A stretch of DNA of 64,000 bases from the NCBI RefSeq assembly GCF_042683665.1, contig NZ_JBHUOO010000018.1. One strand, given 5' to 3'. Origin of the DNA: Leeuwenhoekiella polynyae (GTDB lineage Bacteria; Bacteroidota; Bacteroidia; Flavobacteriales; Flavobacteriaceae). Under the pieces are notes generated by a model, which saw nothing but the letters and a program-made list of their open reading frames with translations, made no database searches and had not been told where the DNA came from. Shown piece by piece: positions 1 through 6,666 of the stretch. The stretch's first letter is position 1. Each line of letters begins with the position of its first letter. The position numbers and the translations under genes are program-made.

Positions 1-40
1 CACGTAATTTGAATTAATTAAAAATTCTAAATCCACGAAT

Positions 41-1279
41 ATGTCTTATAACCTTCTTTTTTTTATCCGTAAAAGTCGATCAGAAAAAAACACGAATTCA
101 CTAATATATCTACGGATAACCATCAATGGATCTCGTGCACAAATGAGCATTAGCAGATCTATCCCTTTAAATAAATGGAGTAGTTCTAAGGGACGAGCTA
201 AAGGAACGAATAAAGAATCCAAAGAAATTAATGATCACATTGATAAGTTGACCTACAACTTAAATAAGATTCATCAAAATTTTATGGATAGTGCTCAACT
301 GATTACTCCTAATAAAATGATCAGGGCTTTAAATGGTATAGATGATAGGGACAGAAAAGCTCTTGAGGTCTTTAAAGAACATAACGAAAACCTAGATCAA
401 TTAATCGGTAAAGATATTTCGGCTGCATCAGCCCAAAGATATTGGACGTGTCACAATCACATTAAGCAATTCATTAAAGAGTATTATAAAGAAAATGACT
501 ATCGACTAAAGGATATCGATTATACCTTTATTACCAAGTTTGAACATTTTCTCAAAACTAAACGTAACTGCAACCACAATTCTGCATTGAAATACGTCAA
601 TAACTTCAAAAAAATCATCCGTATTGCATTAGCAAATAAATGGATGGATCATGACCCTCTTATTAATTATAAAGTAAAATTTGAACCTGTCGAACGAGAG
701 TTTCTGAGCCAAGAGGAAGTTGACGCACTCTGGAGCAAAGAGCTTCATTTTGATAGGTTGAAATTAGTACGGGATATGTTTGTGTTTTCTTGCTATACCG
801 GTTTAGCTTATTCTGATGTTGAGAAGCTTTCTAAGTCTGATATCACTTTGGGAATAGACGGTGACAGATGGATTCGAATTAATCGAACTAAAACAGGTAC
901 AAAAAGCAGTATTCCACTCCTTCCCGTAGCTGAACAGATTCTTGAGCGTTGCGAAAATCATCCTGAAGTAGAAAATTCTGAGCGTGTGATTCCTGTTTTT
1001 AGTAATCAAAAGTCTAATATTTTTTTGAAAGAAATAGCAATTATGTGTGGTATAACTAAACCACTAACAACACACTTAGCCCGACATACCTTCGCAACTA
1101 CAATCACTTTAACAAATGGAGTGCCAATCGAAACTGTAAGTAAAATGCTAGGACATCAGTCCTTACGCACAACACAGCACTATGCAAAAATAGTTGATCG
1201 GAAAATTAGTGATGACATGAACATTTTAAAGGCTAAACTCGCTGCTCAGAAGTCAAAGAAGGAGTCCAAAATGGAATAG
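41..1279 (+). CDS. Tyrosine recombinase (integrase) of a mobilisable element
   Basis: Site-specific recombinase that would integrate and excise the adjoining element. The 412 residues have the Bacteroidetes layout: an N-terminal arm-binding region, a SAM-like core-binding domain (about 110-205) and a C-terminal catalytic domain. The HxxR box is HLAR (H345, R348), followed by LGH and the nucleophile Tyr381 (QHYAKI, TAT at 1181). The position of the first catalytic Arg reads GLAYSD, so that Arg is replaced by Ala. This substitution is common in integrases of Bacteroidetes elements, as in IntDOT-like enzymes. The gene begins 40 bp from the window edge, so the left attachment site lies outside. 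Neighbouring replication and mobilisation genes on the same strand support an integrative mobilisable element. Confidence 0.93.
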   Translation: MSYNLLFFIRKSRSEKNTNSLIYLRITINGSRAQMSISRSIPLNKWSSSKGRAKGTNKESKEINDHIDKLTYNLNKIHQNFMDSAQLITPNKMIRALNGIDDRDRKALEVFKEHNENLDQLIGKDISAASAQRYWTCHNHIKQFIKEYYKENDYRLKDIDYTFITKFEHFLKTKRNCNHNSALKYVNNFKKIIRIALANKWMDHDPLINYKVKFEPVEREFLSQEEVDALWSKELHFDRLKLVRDMFVFSCYTGLAYSDVEKLSKSDITLGIDGDRWIRINRTKTGTKSSIPLLPVAEQILERCENHPEVENSERVIPVFSNQKSNIFLKEIAIMCGITKPLTTHLARHTFATTITLTNGVPIETVSKMLGHQSLRTTQHYAKIVDRKISDDMNILKAKLAAQKSKKESKME

Positions 1280-1577
1280 AGCTTAACCGTATCTAAGCCT
1301 TTTCATTATCGAATAGGAGTTTAAATTCTTCATAGAAATGTTCATAACTCCGGAAAACTGTTTGGCGATGCATCGTATTGGATAATATTTAATAACAAAT
1401 GAATTCAATCTTTATCAGATAAATGCAAACAATATGAGGGGCTAATTACAAGCTATTTGTAAATAACTCTTCTCTCAAAAAAGGGTGTTTAAACTTTCAC
1501 TTTTTTACTTTTAATTCAAGAATTCTACTTAATCAAACAAAGCGCTTTGTTCACTATTCACATTAAAAAAGAATACA
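1280..1577. other. Intergenic region between integrase and HTH gene
   Basis: About 300 bp of AT-rich DNA. No open frame with coding character was found. It holds the 16 bp palindrome listed separately and presumably the promoter for the HTH and replication genes downstream. Confidence 0.5.
1536..1551. promoter_or_regulatory. Perfect 16 bp palindrome upstream of the HTH gene
   Basis: AACAAAGCGCTTTGTT is self-complementary and lies 26 bp before the start of the HTH protein. The surrounding bases (AATCAAA...TTTGTTCAC) recur imperfectly at about 5851-5873 near the other end of the element. A binding site for the element's own HTH/excisionase-like protein is plausible, but this is inference from position and symmetry. 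Confidence 0.4.
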
Positions 1578-1865
1578 ATGAACATACTTAAATTAGACGA
1601 AAGACTTGAGCGAATCGAATCGCTTTTACTTGCCAATAAGAAAGTACTTACCCTAGAGGAAGCTTGCGACTATGCAGGAATATCTAGAAGCTATCTTTAT
1701 AAATTAACCTCTACCGGTACTATACCCCATAGTAAACCTAATGGTAAACTAATTTATTTTGAGCGGGAAGAACTTGAGCAGTGGTTGCTACAAAACAAAA
1801 TGTTTTCAGAGGTCGATTCAGGAGAATCAGTAAAGTGCCATTCAAAAGGATCAAAAATTTCATAG
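1578..1865 (+). CDS. Helix-turn-helix DNA-binding protein, excisionase-like
   Basis: A 95-residue protein with an HTH_17/MerR-like winged helix at about residues 22-75: TLEEACDYAGISRSYLYKL, followed by a wing and FEREELEQWL. Such proteins sit next to integrases in Bacteroidetes mobile elements and act as excisionases or as regulators of excision and mobilisation. Residues 1-20 look like a short coiled segment. It lies 18 bp before the VapE-like gene on the same strand and is probably co-transcribed with it. Family membership is clear; whether it bends DNA for excision or regulates transcription is not. Confidence 0.8.
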   Translation: MNILKLDERLERIESLLLANKKVLTLEEACDYAGISRSYLYKLTSTGTIPHSKPNGKLIYFEREELEQWLLQNKMFSEVDSGESVKCHSKGSKIS

Positions 1866-1883
1866 ACCTATAAAACTAAAGCT

Positions 1884-3062
1884 ATGGAAACTAATAAACT
1901 CTATCATGTAGCAGATCCTAAAAAGAAAACTGTTTACGATTACACCATTGAATACTTATTTGAGAAGTATGATATTCTCTACAATGAAATATCACACGAC
2001 TTTCAGATATCTCTAAAAGGAAAGCGTCAATGGTGCTACTTGAACCTGAATTCGTTGATTATTGAACTGACCAAAGCCGGAATTGATATCAGTACTTCTA
2101 AATTAGAGATTCTAATCAAGTCAGAACTGATCCATAAATACAATCCAATTCGAGAATACTTCGACTCTCTGAAGACTTGGGATGGTAAAGATTATATTGA
2201 AAAACTAGCTTCTTTCGTTCCGCTTTATGAATATGAAGTATTTGTATATCATTTTAAGAAATGGCTGGTTAGAGCTATCAAATGCGCTCTGGAGCCTGCT
2301 TATTTCAACAAGCAGGCGCTAATTATCAGCCATAGTGGTCAGAGTTCGGGCAAGTCCACCTGGTGCCGCTATCTCTGCCCACCCGAATTAGCAGAATATA
2401 TGGCGGAAGATATCAATAGCGATAAAGATGCCCGAATTCAACTATGCCAAAACTTCCTGTATAATCTCGACGAACTGGCAGTACTTTCTAAGAATGATGT
2501 GAATGCCCTCAAAACTTTTTTCTCAAAGACCTTTATCAACGAGCGTTTGCCTTATGACCGGAAGAATACGATACTTCCAAGAATTTGCTCCTTTATGGGT
2601 TCGACCAATATGTCTTCCTTTTTAAATGATGAAACCGGTTCGGTACGCTGGCTGTGCTTTGAGCTGATGGGTCCTATAGACTTCAACTATAAAAAGGAAG
2701 TTGCTATTGCTGACGTCTGGAGCCAGGCTTATCATTTGGCTTATAAAGATCCTGATTTTAATCCTGAGCTCACCGTCAAGGATGTGAATGAGAATGAGGA
2801 GCGCAATCAGAAGTATACTAAAATGACTACTGAACAGGAACTCATTGCGAAGTACTATGAAAAGTCTACCCACGAAAAAGATTTTGTAACGGCCACAGAC
2901 ATCATGGTGAGTCTAAATTGTTTGAACATCCGCATCAGTCAGATCAATCTGGGACGCGCCCTCTCAGGCTTTAGTTTTCAAAAGATCAAACACCCCCAAC
3001 GCAGGATTTACGGCTATTTAGCAAAACGAAAGTTCACAGAATCACCTTATGAACTAGGCTGA
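1884..3062 (+). CDS. VapE/VirE-family P-loop ATPase (replication helicase-like)
   Basis: A 392-residue protein of the virulence-associated E family, superfamily 3-like P-loop ATPases found in phage and mobile-element replication modules. The Walker A is GQSSGKST (about 152-159), the Walker B region is LYNLDELAVL, and a later FMGSTN segment fits the sensor motif. No primase domain is fused; a separate primase gene follows. In related elements this pair drives rolling or theta replication of the excised circle. The downstream gap carries repeated motifs that look like an origin. Function in replication is inferred from family and neighbours. Confidence 0.85.
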   Translation: METNKLYHVADPKKKTVYDYTIEYLFEKYDILYNEISHDFQISLKGKRQWCYLNLNSLIIELTKAGIDISTSKLEILIKSELIHKYNPIREYFDSLKTWDGKDYIEKLASFVPLYEYEVFVYHFKKWLVRAIKCALEPAYFNKQALIISHSGQSSGKSTWCRYLCPPELAEYMAEDINSDKDARIQLCQNFLYNLDELAVLSKNDVNALKTFFSKTFINERLPYDRKNTILPRICSFMGSTNMSSFLNDETGSVRWLCFELMGPIDFNYKKEVAIADVWSQAYHLAYKDPDFNPELTVKDVNENEERNQKYTKMTTEQELIAKYYEKSTHEKDFVTATDIMVSLNCLNIRISQINLGRALSGFSFQKIKHPQRRIYGYLAKRKFTESPYELG

Positions 3063-3083
3063 TGAAAGAAAAAAGAGTAAAAC

Positions 3084-3255
3084 CTCTTACCATTCTACCA
3101 CAAATCTTCTGAGAACTTATAAACAGTAGTCTCATTTGTGGTAGGATCATAATAAATCATCTTACCACAAATTTTTGGTAGGATGGGTAAGATAAAAAAC
3201 AACCTACCCAGGCCACCAAGCCCCGTGTTTACTGGGATGGGTAAGATGGTAGGAT
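3084..3255. repeat. Cluster of GGTARGAT repeats, candidate replication origin (iterons)
   Basis: The gap between the helicase-like and primase genes is filled with copies of an 8 bp motif. Forward copies are GGTAGGAT at 3140, 3177 and 3248, and GGTAAGAT at 3186 and 3240. Inverted copies are CTCTTACC at 3084, ATTCTACC at 3092, ATCTTACC at 3159 and AACCTACC at 3201. The 13-mer GGATGGGTAAGAT occurs at 3181 and 3235, and CCACAAAT/ATTTGTGG flanks some copies. Position between two replication genes suggests an iteron-type origin or an operator array for the primase promoter. Confidence 0.55.
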
Positions 3256-3282
3256 GTTTTGGGATTTTTAAACTATTTACAG

Positions 3283-4137
3283 ATGAAAAAAGAAAAATTA
3301 TCGTGTGAAAATGCCCGAAAAATTTCCATCGTGAAGGCGCTGGAATTTTTAGGACACCTTCCCACTCGCAATTCGGAAAAGGAAGCTTGGTTTCTGAGTC
3401 CCCTACGGTCAGAAACCCAAGCATCCTTTAAAGTTTCTAAAACTTTAAACTGCTGGTACGATCACGGACTAGGAAAAGGAGGCAACTGCATCGATCTTAT
3501 CTGTGAACTTCACAATATAGCCGTACGTGAAGCTTTAGCAATTTTAGCTCAAGTCTATACCGACAACTATGCGCTTCCAAAACCACAACAAACGAAGGTT
3601 AAAGAGTCTGGAATTGTAATCAGAGATGTAAAACCGATTCAACATCCGGCATTATTAGCCTATCTGAAGAATCGAAAAATTAATCCGGTTGTAGCGATGT
3701 GGTTTTGCAGAGAAGTGCATTATACAATAAAGAAGAAATATGGTTTTTCTATTGGTCTGAAAAATAATTCCGGAGGATGGGAACTTAGAAACAAATATTT
3801 TAAATCCTCTAGCTCACCAAAGGATTTGAAATGGATCACTAATGGGTCTCAAAACTTGATCGTCTTAGAGGGTATGTTTGATCTGTTATCGCTGATTACA
3901 ATCTGTCCAAATTTAAAACGAGAGGCTGATTTTCTGATTTTAAACTCTGTTGCTTTTGCAGATAAAGCACTCCCCTACTTTGATTATTATAAAATTGTTG
4001 AACTCTATTTAGATCAGGATGAAGCCGGAAGAAAAACCACAATATACTTCTTGAATGAAACTTCTAAGTGTATTGATAAATCTGAGCTCTATACTGCTGA
4101 AAAAGATCTTAATGCCTGGCTAATGAAAACGAATTGA
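3283..4137 (+). CDS. DNA primase-like protein (CHC2-like plus Toprim)
   Basis: A 284-residue protein with a DnaG-type zinc-binding-like N-terminus (about 10-85, including the WYDHGLGKGGNCIDL signature) and a C-terminal Toprim domain. The Toprim acidic motifs appear as VLEGMFD and LDQDEAGR. It would synthesise primers for the element's replication with the VapE-like ATPase. The open frame extends upstream to a TTG at 3259, but the ATG at 3283 starts a canonical MKKEKL N-terminus, so that start is preferred. The usual long RNA-polymerase core of chromosomal DnaG is absent, as in other small mobile-element primases. Confidence 0.82.
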   Translation: MKKEKLSCENARKISIVKALEFLGHLPTRNSEKEAWFLSPLRSETQASFKVSKTLNCWYDHGLGKGGNCIDLICELHNIAVREALAILAQVYTDNYALPKPQQTKVKESGIVIRDVKPIQHPALLAYLKNRKINPVVAMWFCREVHYTIKKKYGFSIGLKNNSGGWELRNKYFKSSSSPKDLKWITNGSQNLIVLEGMFDLLSLITICPNLKREADFLILNSVAFADKALPYFDYYKIVELYLDQDEAGRKTTIYFLNETSKCIDKSELYTAEKDLNAWLMKTN

Positions 4138-4158
4138 AACTGATTTCTGGAAAGCAGG

Positions 4159-4188
4159 GCAAGATGTGTGGCTGTGGCACAATCTTGC
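4159..4188 (+). other. Candidate origin of transfer (oriT) hairpin
   Basis: GCAAGATGTG pairs with CACAATCTTGC (one bulged A) around the loop TGGCTGTGG, and the flanks AAGC/GCTT can extend the stem. It lies between the primase stop and the MobC-like gene, the usual place for an oriT. The 3' flank TTTGCGTCCG resembles the nick region shape of hairpin-type oriTs. No nick site can be assigned from sequence alone. Confidence 0.35.
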
Positions 4189-4198
4189 TTTGCGTCCG

Positions 4199-4522
4199 AT
4201 GGTTGCAAAGAAAAAAACAAATACGATGAAACGAGCACTTATCAAATTCAGATGCAGCGTTTATGAGAAAAAATTGCTGCAAGTCAAAGCTAAAGCTGCA
4301 GGTGTTTCCTTAAGTGCATTTTGCAGAAACAGCTTAATGGAACAACAGATTACCGAGCGGATGAATGAAGAACATATCAATACCTATAAAATGTTGGTGA
4401 AGTATCACAACAATTTTAAACGCATTGGGAATATGTACAAAAAAGGAAATCCAAAGCTCAGTGAAGAAGTGATTTTAGTGGCTAAAGAAATCAAGAAACA
4501 TTTAAAAACCATACTCAAATGA
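4199..4522 (+). CDS. MobC-like mobilisation accessory protein
   Basis: A small basic protein (107 residues from this start) with a ribbon-helix-helix-type N-terminus: KFRCSVYEKKLLQVKAKAAG, then SLSAFCRNSLM, a MobC/BmgB hallmark. It would bind oriT and help the relaxase form the relaxosome. The longest frame opens at 4166, but that would overlap the oriT-like hairpin. ATG at 4199 or 4226 (MKRALIKF) fits better, and 4199 is chosen tentatively. Its last codons overlap the start of the relaxase gene by four bases, so translation is coupled. Confidence 0.8.
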   Translation: MVAKKKTNTMKRALIKFRCSVYEKKLLQVKAKAAGVSLSAFCRNSLMEQQITERMNEEHINTYKMLVKYHNNFKRIGNMYKKGNPKLSEEVILVAKEIKKHLKTILK

Positions 4523-5343
4523 TTGGCAAAGGCAGTTCTATATCCAGTACCCTTTGCGCATTACGTTACGGTAATGATCCAGACAAACGAGCTGAGCTGG
4601 TATATAGCGATCTGGTGGTAGGCGATACTGCAGAAGAAATCATCCAAGAATTTAAAGCCGTGCAAGCGCTAAATCAAAATTGTGAGCGCAATACGTTGAG
4701 TTTTGTTCTAAGTCCAACGGTAAACGATGGAGCTCAAATGAACACCGAGGATTTAGGGAAACTCACTAGAGCTTTTATTCAACATATGAAATTACAAGAG
4801 CGCCAGGCAGTCGCGAATGTAAATAGGGACAAAGCACATACCCATGTGCATCTCTATGTGAATCGTATCGATCTAAATGGTAAGGCTTATACGGATAGTT
4901 TTATCGGAAAGCAAAGTCAGTGGGCTGCTGAGCGGACTGCAAAGCAAATGGGCATCCAAACCGTACAAGACGTTCAGCTTGAAAAAAATAAAGCCTTAGC
5001 ACAGACGCGTGGTGAAATCCACAAGGCGCATCAGCAGGCTATTCAAGGATCTACTAAAGATCTTCAGACATACATCAATCGCATGCAAAAGCAGCATATC
5101 ACGGTGGTTCCCGTAATCAATAAATCCAAACAACTTCAAGGTTTTCGCTTTGAATACAAAGGTCAAAACATAAAAGGTAGTGAAGTGCATCGGTCGATGT
5201 CGGCTAGTAATTTGCTTAAATCCATTAAGCACGCCAAACGTGTGGTGTTATCTGGAGGAAGCATTCCTATTGCACCGAGCCTGGCTAAAGCTGTTGCTCA
5301 AAAATTATTAAAAATTGTAATCGATAAAGGAATTGGAATATGA
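4519..5343 (+). CDS. Relaxase/mobilisation nuclease
   Basis: Nicks oriT and carries the strand during transfer with help from a resident conjugative element. The 274 residues contain the metal-binding histidine motif HTHVHLYVNRID (about 109-120) of the Relaxase (PF03432) family. The candidate catalytic tyrosine is near the N-terminus (LRYGND, about residue 17). The protein is short and has no helicase domain, as in other Bacteroidetes mobilisable elements. It overlaps MobC upstream (ATGA-type) and the membrane protein gene downstream. A decayed copy of its C-terminus lies at 25352-25502. Confidence 0.88.
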   Translation: MIGKGSSISSTLCALRYGNDPDKRAELVYSDLVVGDTAEEIIQEFKAVQALNQNCERNTLSFVLSPTVNDGAQMNTEDLGKLTRAFIQHMKLQERQAVANVNRDKAHTHVHLYVNRIDLNGKAYTDSFIGKQSQWAAERTAKQMGIQTVQDVQLEKNKALAQTRGEIHKAHQQAIQGSTKDLQTYINRMQKQHITVVPVINKSKQLQGFRFEYKGQNIKGSEVHRSMSASNLLKSIKHAKRVVLSGGSIPIAPSLAKAVAQKLLKIVIDKGIGI

Positions 5344-5654
5344 CTAAACTAGAACACCTATCAGAACTACTGGTTGAAGAGTTGCATTCGTTCAAACAAG
5401 AGGTCAATCGCTTAGAACGGATTGAAAAAAATCTTAAGAGTACCTCCATAAAAGCAGATAGCAACCAAGTTGAAAAGATGATCAATGCGTACCTTAGAAA
5501 GCTGGAGATGGATCAAACCACACAGCAGGAAAATCGCAAGGAGCTACTGAGGAAGATCAAGAATACGCGAATGATCCCAAATTGGCTTGTCATCTTAGCC
5601 CTGCTTCTTTTTCTTTCACAAGCACTCGCCATTATCTATCTCCTGCTGCGCTAA
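5340..5654 (+). CDS. Coiled-coil protein with C-terminal membrane helix, relaxase-linked
   Basis: A 104-residue protein of unknown function. Residues about 5-75 are charged and heptad-rich, predicting a coiled coil. Residues about 80-102 form one hydrophobic helix (NWLVILALLLFLSQALAII) ending in LLLR, so it is tail-anchored or single-pass. It starts inside the relaxase stop (ATGA overlap), which implies a stoichiometric role in mobilisation, perhaps linking the relaxosome to the membrane. A paralogue of equal length at 25499-25813 shares about 70 of 104 residues, so the gene is a standard part of this element family. Confidence 0.75.
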   Translation: MTKLEHLSELLVEELHSFKQEVNRLERIEKNLKSTSIKADSNQVEKMINAYLRKLEMDQTTQQENRKELLRKIKNTRMIPNWLVILALLLFLSQALAIIYLLLR

Positions 5655-5672
5655 TTGGAAAAAGTAGAATTA

Positions 5673-5727
5673 ATTTTTTCTTTCAAAAAAACCTGTATTT
5701 TGTGAAGGCCTTTTCGAAAGAAAAAAT
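5673..5727. repeat. Conserved hairpin downstream of the mobilisation operon
   Basis: ATTTTTTCTTTC at 5673-5684 pairs perfectly with GAAAGAAAAAAT at 5716-5727. Inner bases AAAAAAACCT and AAGGCCTTTTC add weaker pairing. The same structure occurs at 25832-25886 with identical arms but a different 10-base loop centre. The sequence after it (GGTTARGGGAG) is also conserved. It could be a transcription terminator, a transfer site or an element end. Confidence 0.6.
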
Positions 5728-5937
5728 AATGGTTAGGGGAGCTTAGGTAAAATAATGAATCAATATTCCATCGATATAGAATTTTAAATTAATGGATTAC
5801 CCATTTAAAAGTTCTAATTTTCTAAAAACACGCTTATCCCAATCAAAGCAGTGCGTTTGTCACAAAAAAGAGTTTTTTCTTTCTTTGCCGTATTGAATTA
5901 ATCAAATCCTTTTATAATAAAACGGTAATAGCAAATT

Positions 5938-5990
5938 ATATGATTTTTAGTATATGTCATTAGCCACGCCTCACGCTTATAAAATCATAT
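5938..5990 (-). terminator. AT-rich inverted repeat after the cutC operon
   Basis: ATATGATTTT (5938-5947) is complementary to AAAATCATAT (5981-5990), 10 bp with a 33-base loop. It lies just beyond the end of the minus-strand GlcNAc operon and may serve as its terminator, though no long U tract follows on that strand. Confidence 0.3.
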
Positions 5991-6004
5991 TAATTTTTAT
6001 ATTA

Positions 6005-6634
6005 TTAAACCTCCCCCACGATATACTTTCCGTGGTACGCAGTCGCGGAAATTTCTTTGTGAAGTTTCTCAAAATTAGATGGTGAAATATCACCTTGTGC
6101 CATGATTTGAATTTTAGCTCCGGCAATACCTATCATTTCTTTTAAAGTAGCTGAACCCGCTTCGGCATTGGCTTTTCCCCCGGAAGTAAGTATTGTAGTA
6201 ATCTCATTAATTTTCAAAAGCTGATGAAGAGCAACAAAAATATCTGGTGTTTGATCTATAGCTTTGTGAATAACAACTTTTAAGGGAAACGCATATTTCG
6301 AGAGTTCTGAGATCGCTTTTAAATCCATGGTATTATCAGCTTTTAAAACTCCAAAAACGACACCCTCAACTGGAAGTTTCTTACACATGTCAATACTTTT
6401 AAGCATTTGAATATGCTCCTCCTGATTGTACAAAAAATTTCCTGGGCGTGGTCTTATCATTACCCGTATTGGTATAGAAACACCCTGAGCTACCTCTTCT
6501 ATCAGTTCTTTTGCAGGTGTAAGACCACCAACGCTATACGAAGTGACCAGTTCAAGTCTGTTCGCTCCCTGACGTTCTGCATTTAAAGCTTGTTGTAAAC
6601 ACTCTACACACGCCTCTTTTATAATTGCATTCAT
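6005..6634 (-). CDS. cutC: CutC family TIM-barrel protein
   Basis: A 209-residue CutC homologue: KEACVECLQQALNAERQGANRLELV near the N-terminus, VGGLTPA, IRVMIRPRPGNFLY and the C-terminal LTSGGKANAEAG are characteristic. CutC was named for copper homeostasis, but its biochemical role is unsettled. In Bacteroidetes it is often the last gene of amino-sugar loci, as here after a SSS symporter. It is somewhat shorter than the usual 230-250 residues because the C-terminal end is brief. A role in sugar or sugar-phosphate chemistry is inferred only from context. Confidence 0.85.
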   Translation of the reverse strand: MNAIIKEACVECLQQALNAERQGANRLELVTSYSVGGLTPAKELIEEVAQGVSIPIRVMIRPRPGNFLYNQEEHIQMLKSIDMCKKLPVEGVVFGVLKADNTMDLKAISELSKYAFPLKVVIHKAIDQTPDIFVALHQLLKINEITTILTSGGKANAEAGSATLKEMIGIAGAKIQIMAQGDISPSNFEKLHKEISATAYHGKYIVGEV

Positions 6635-6666
6635 TTAAAAGCTCTGCATATTATATTCATTTACTT

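Larger units (their letters stand above)
5655..6004. other. Intergenic region at the right side of the mobilisable element
   Basis: Contains the conserved hairpin (5673-5727), followed by a block similar to the second element copy up to about 5790. It then holds a motif at about 5851-5873 resembling the 1536 palindrome region, and an AT-rich inverted repeat at 5938-5990. The element's right end should lie in this stretch, but a direct repeat cannot be checked because the left end is outside the window. No gene was seen. Confidence 0.5.

Noticed and set aside
5673..5727. The conserved hairpin as a simple terminator
   Set aside because: Arms are symmetric and AT-rich with no G+C stem followed by a T run; conservation in two copies argues for more than termination, so it is listed as a repeat.
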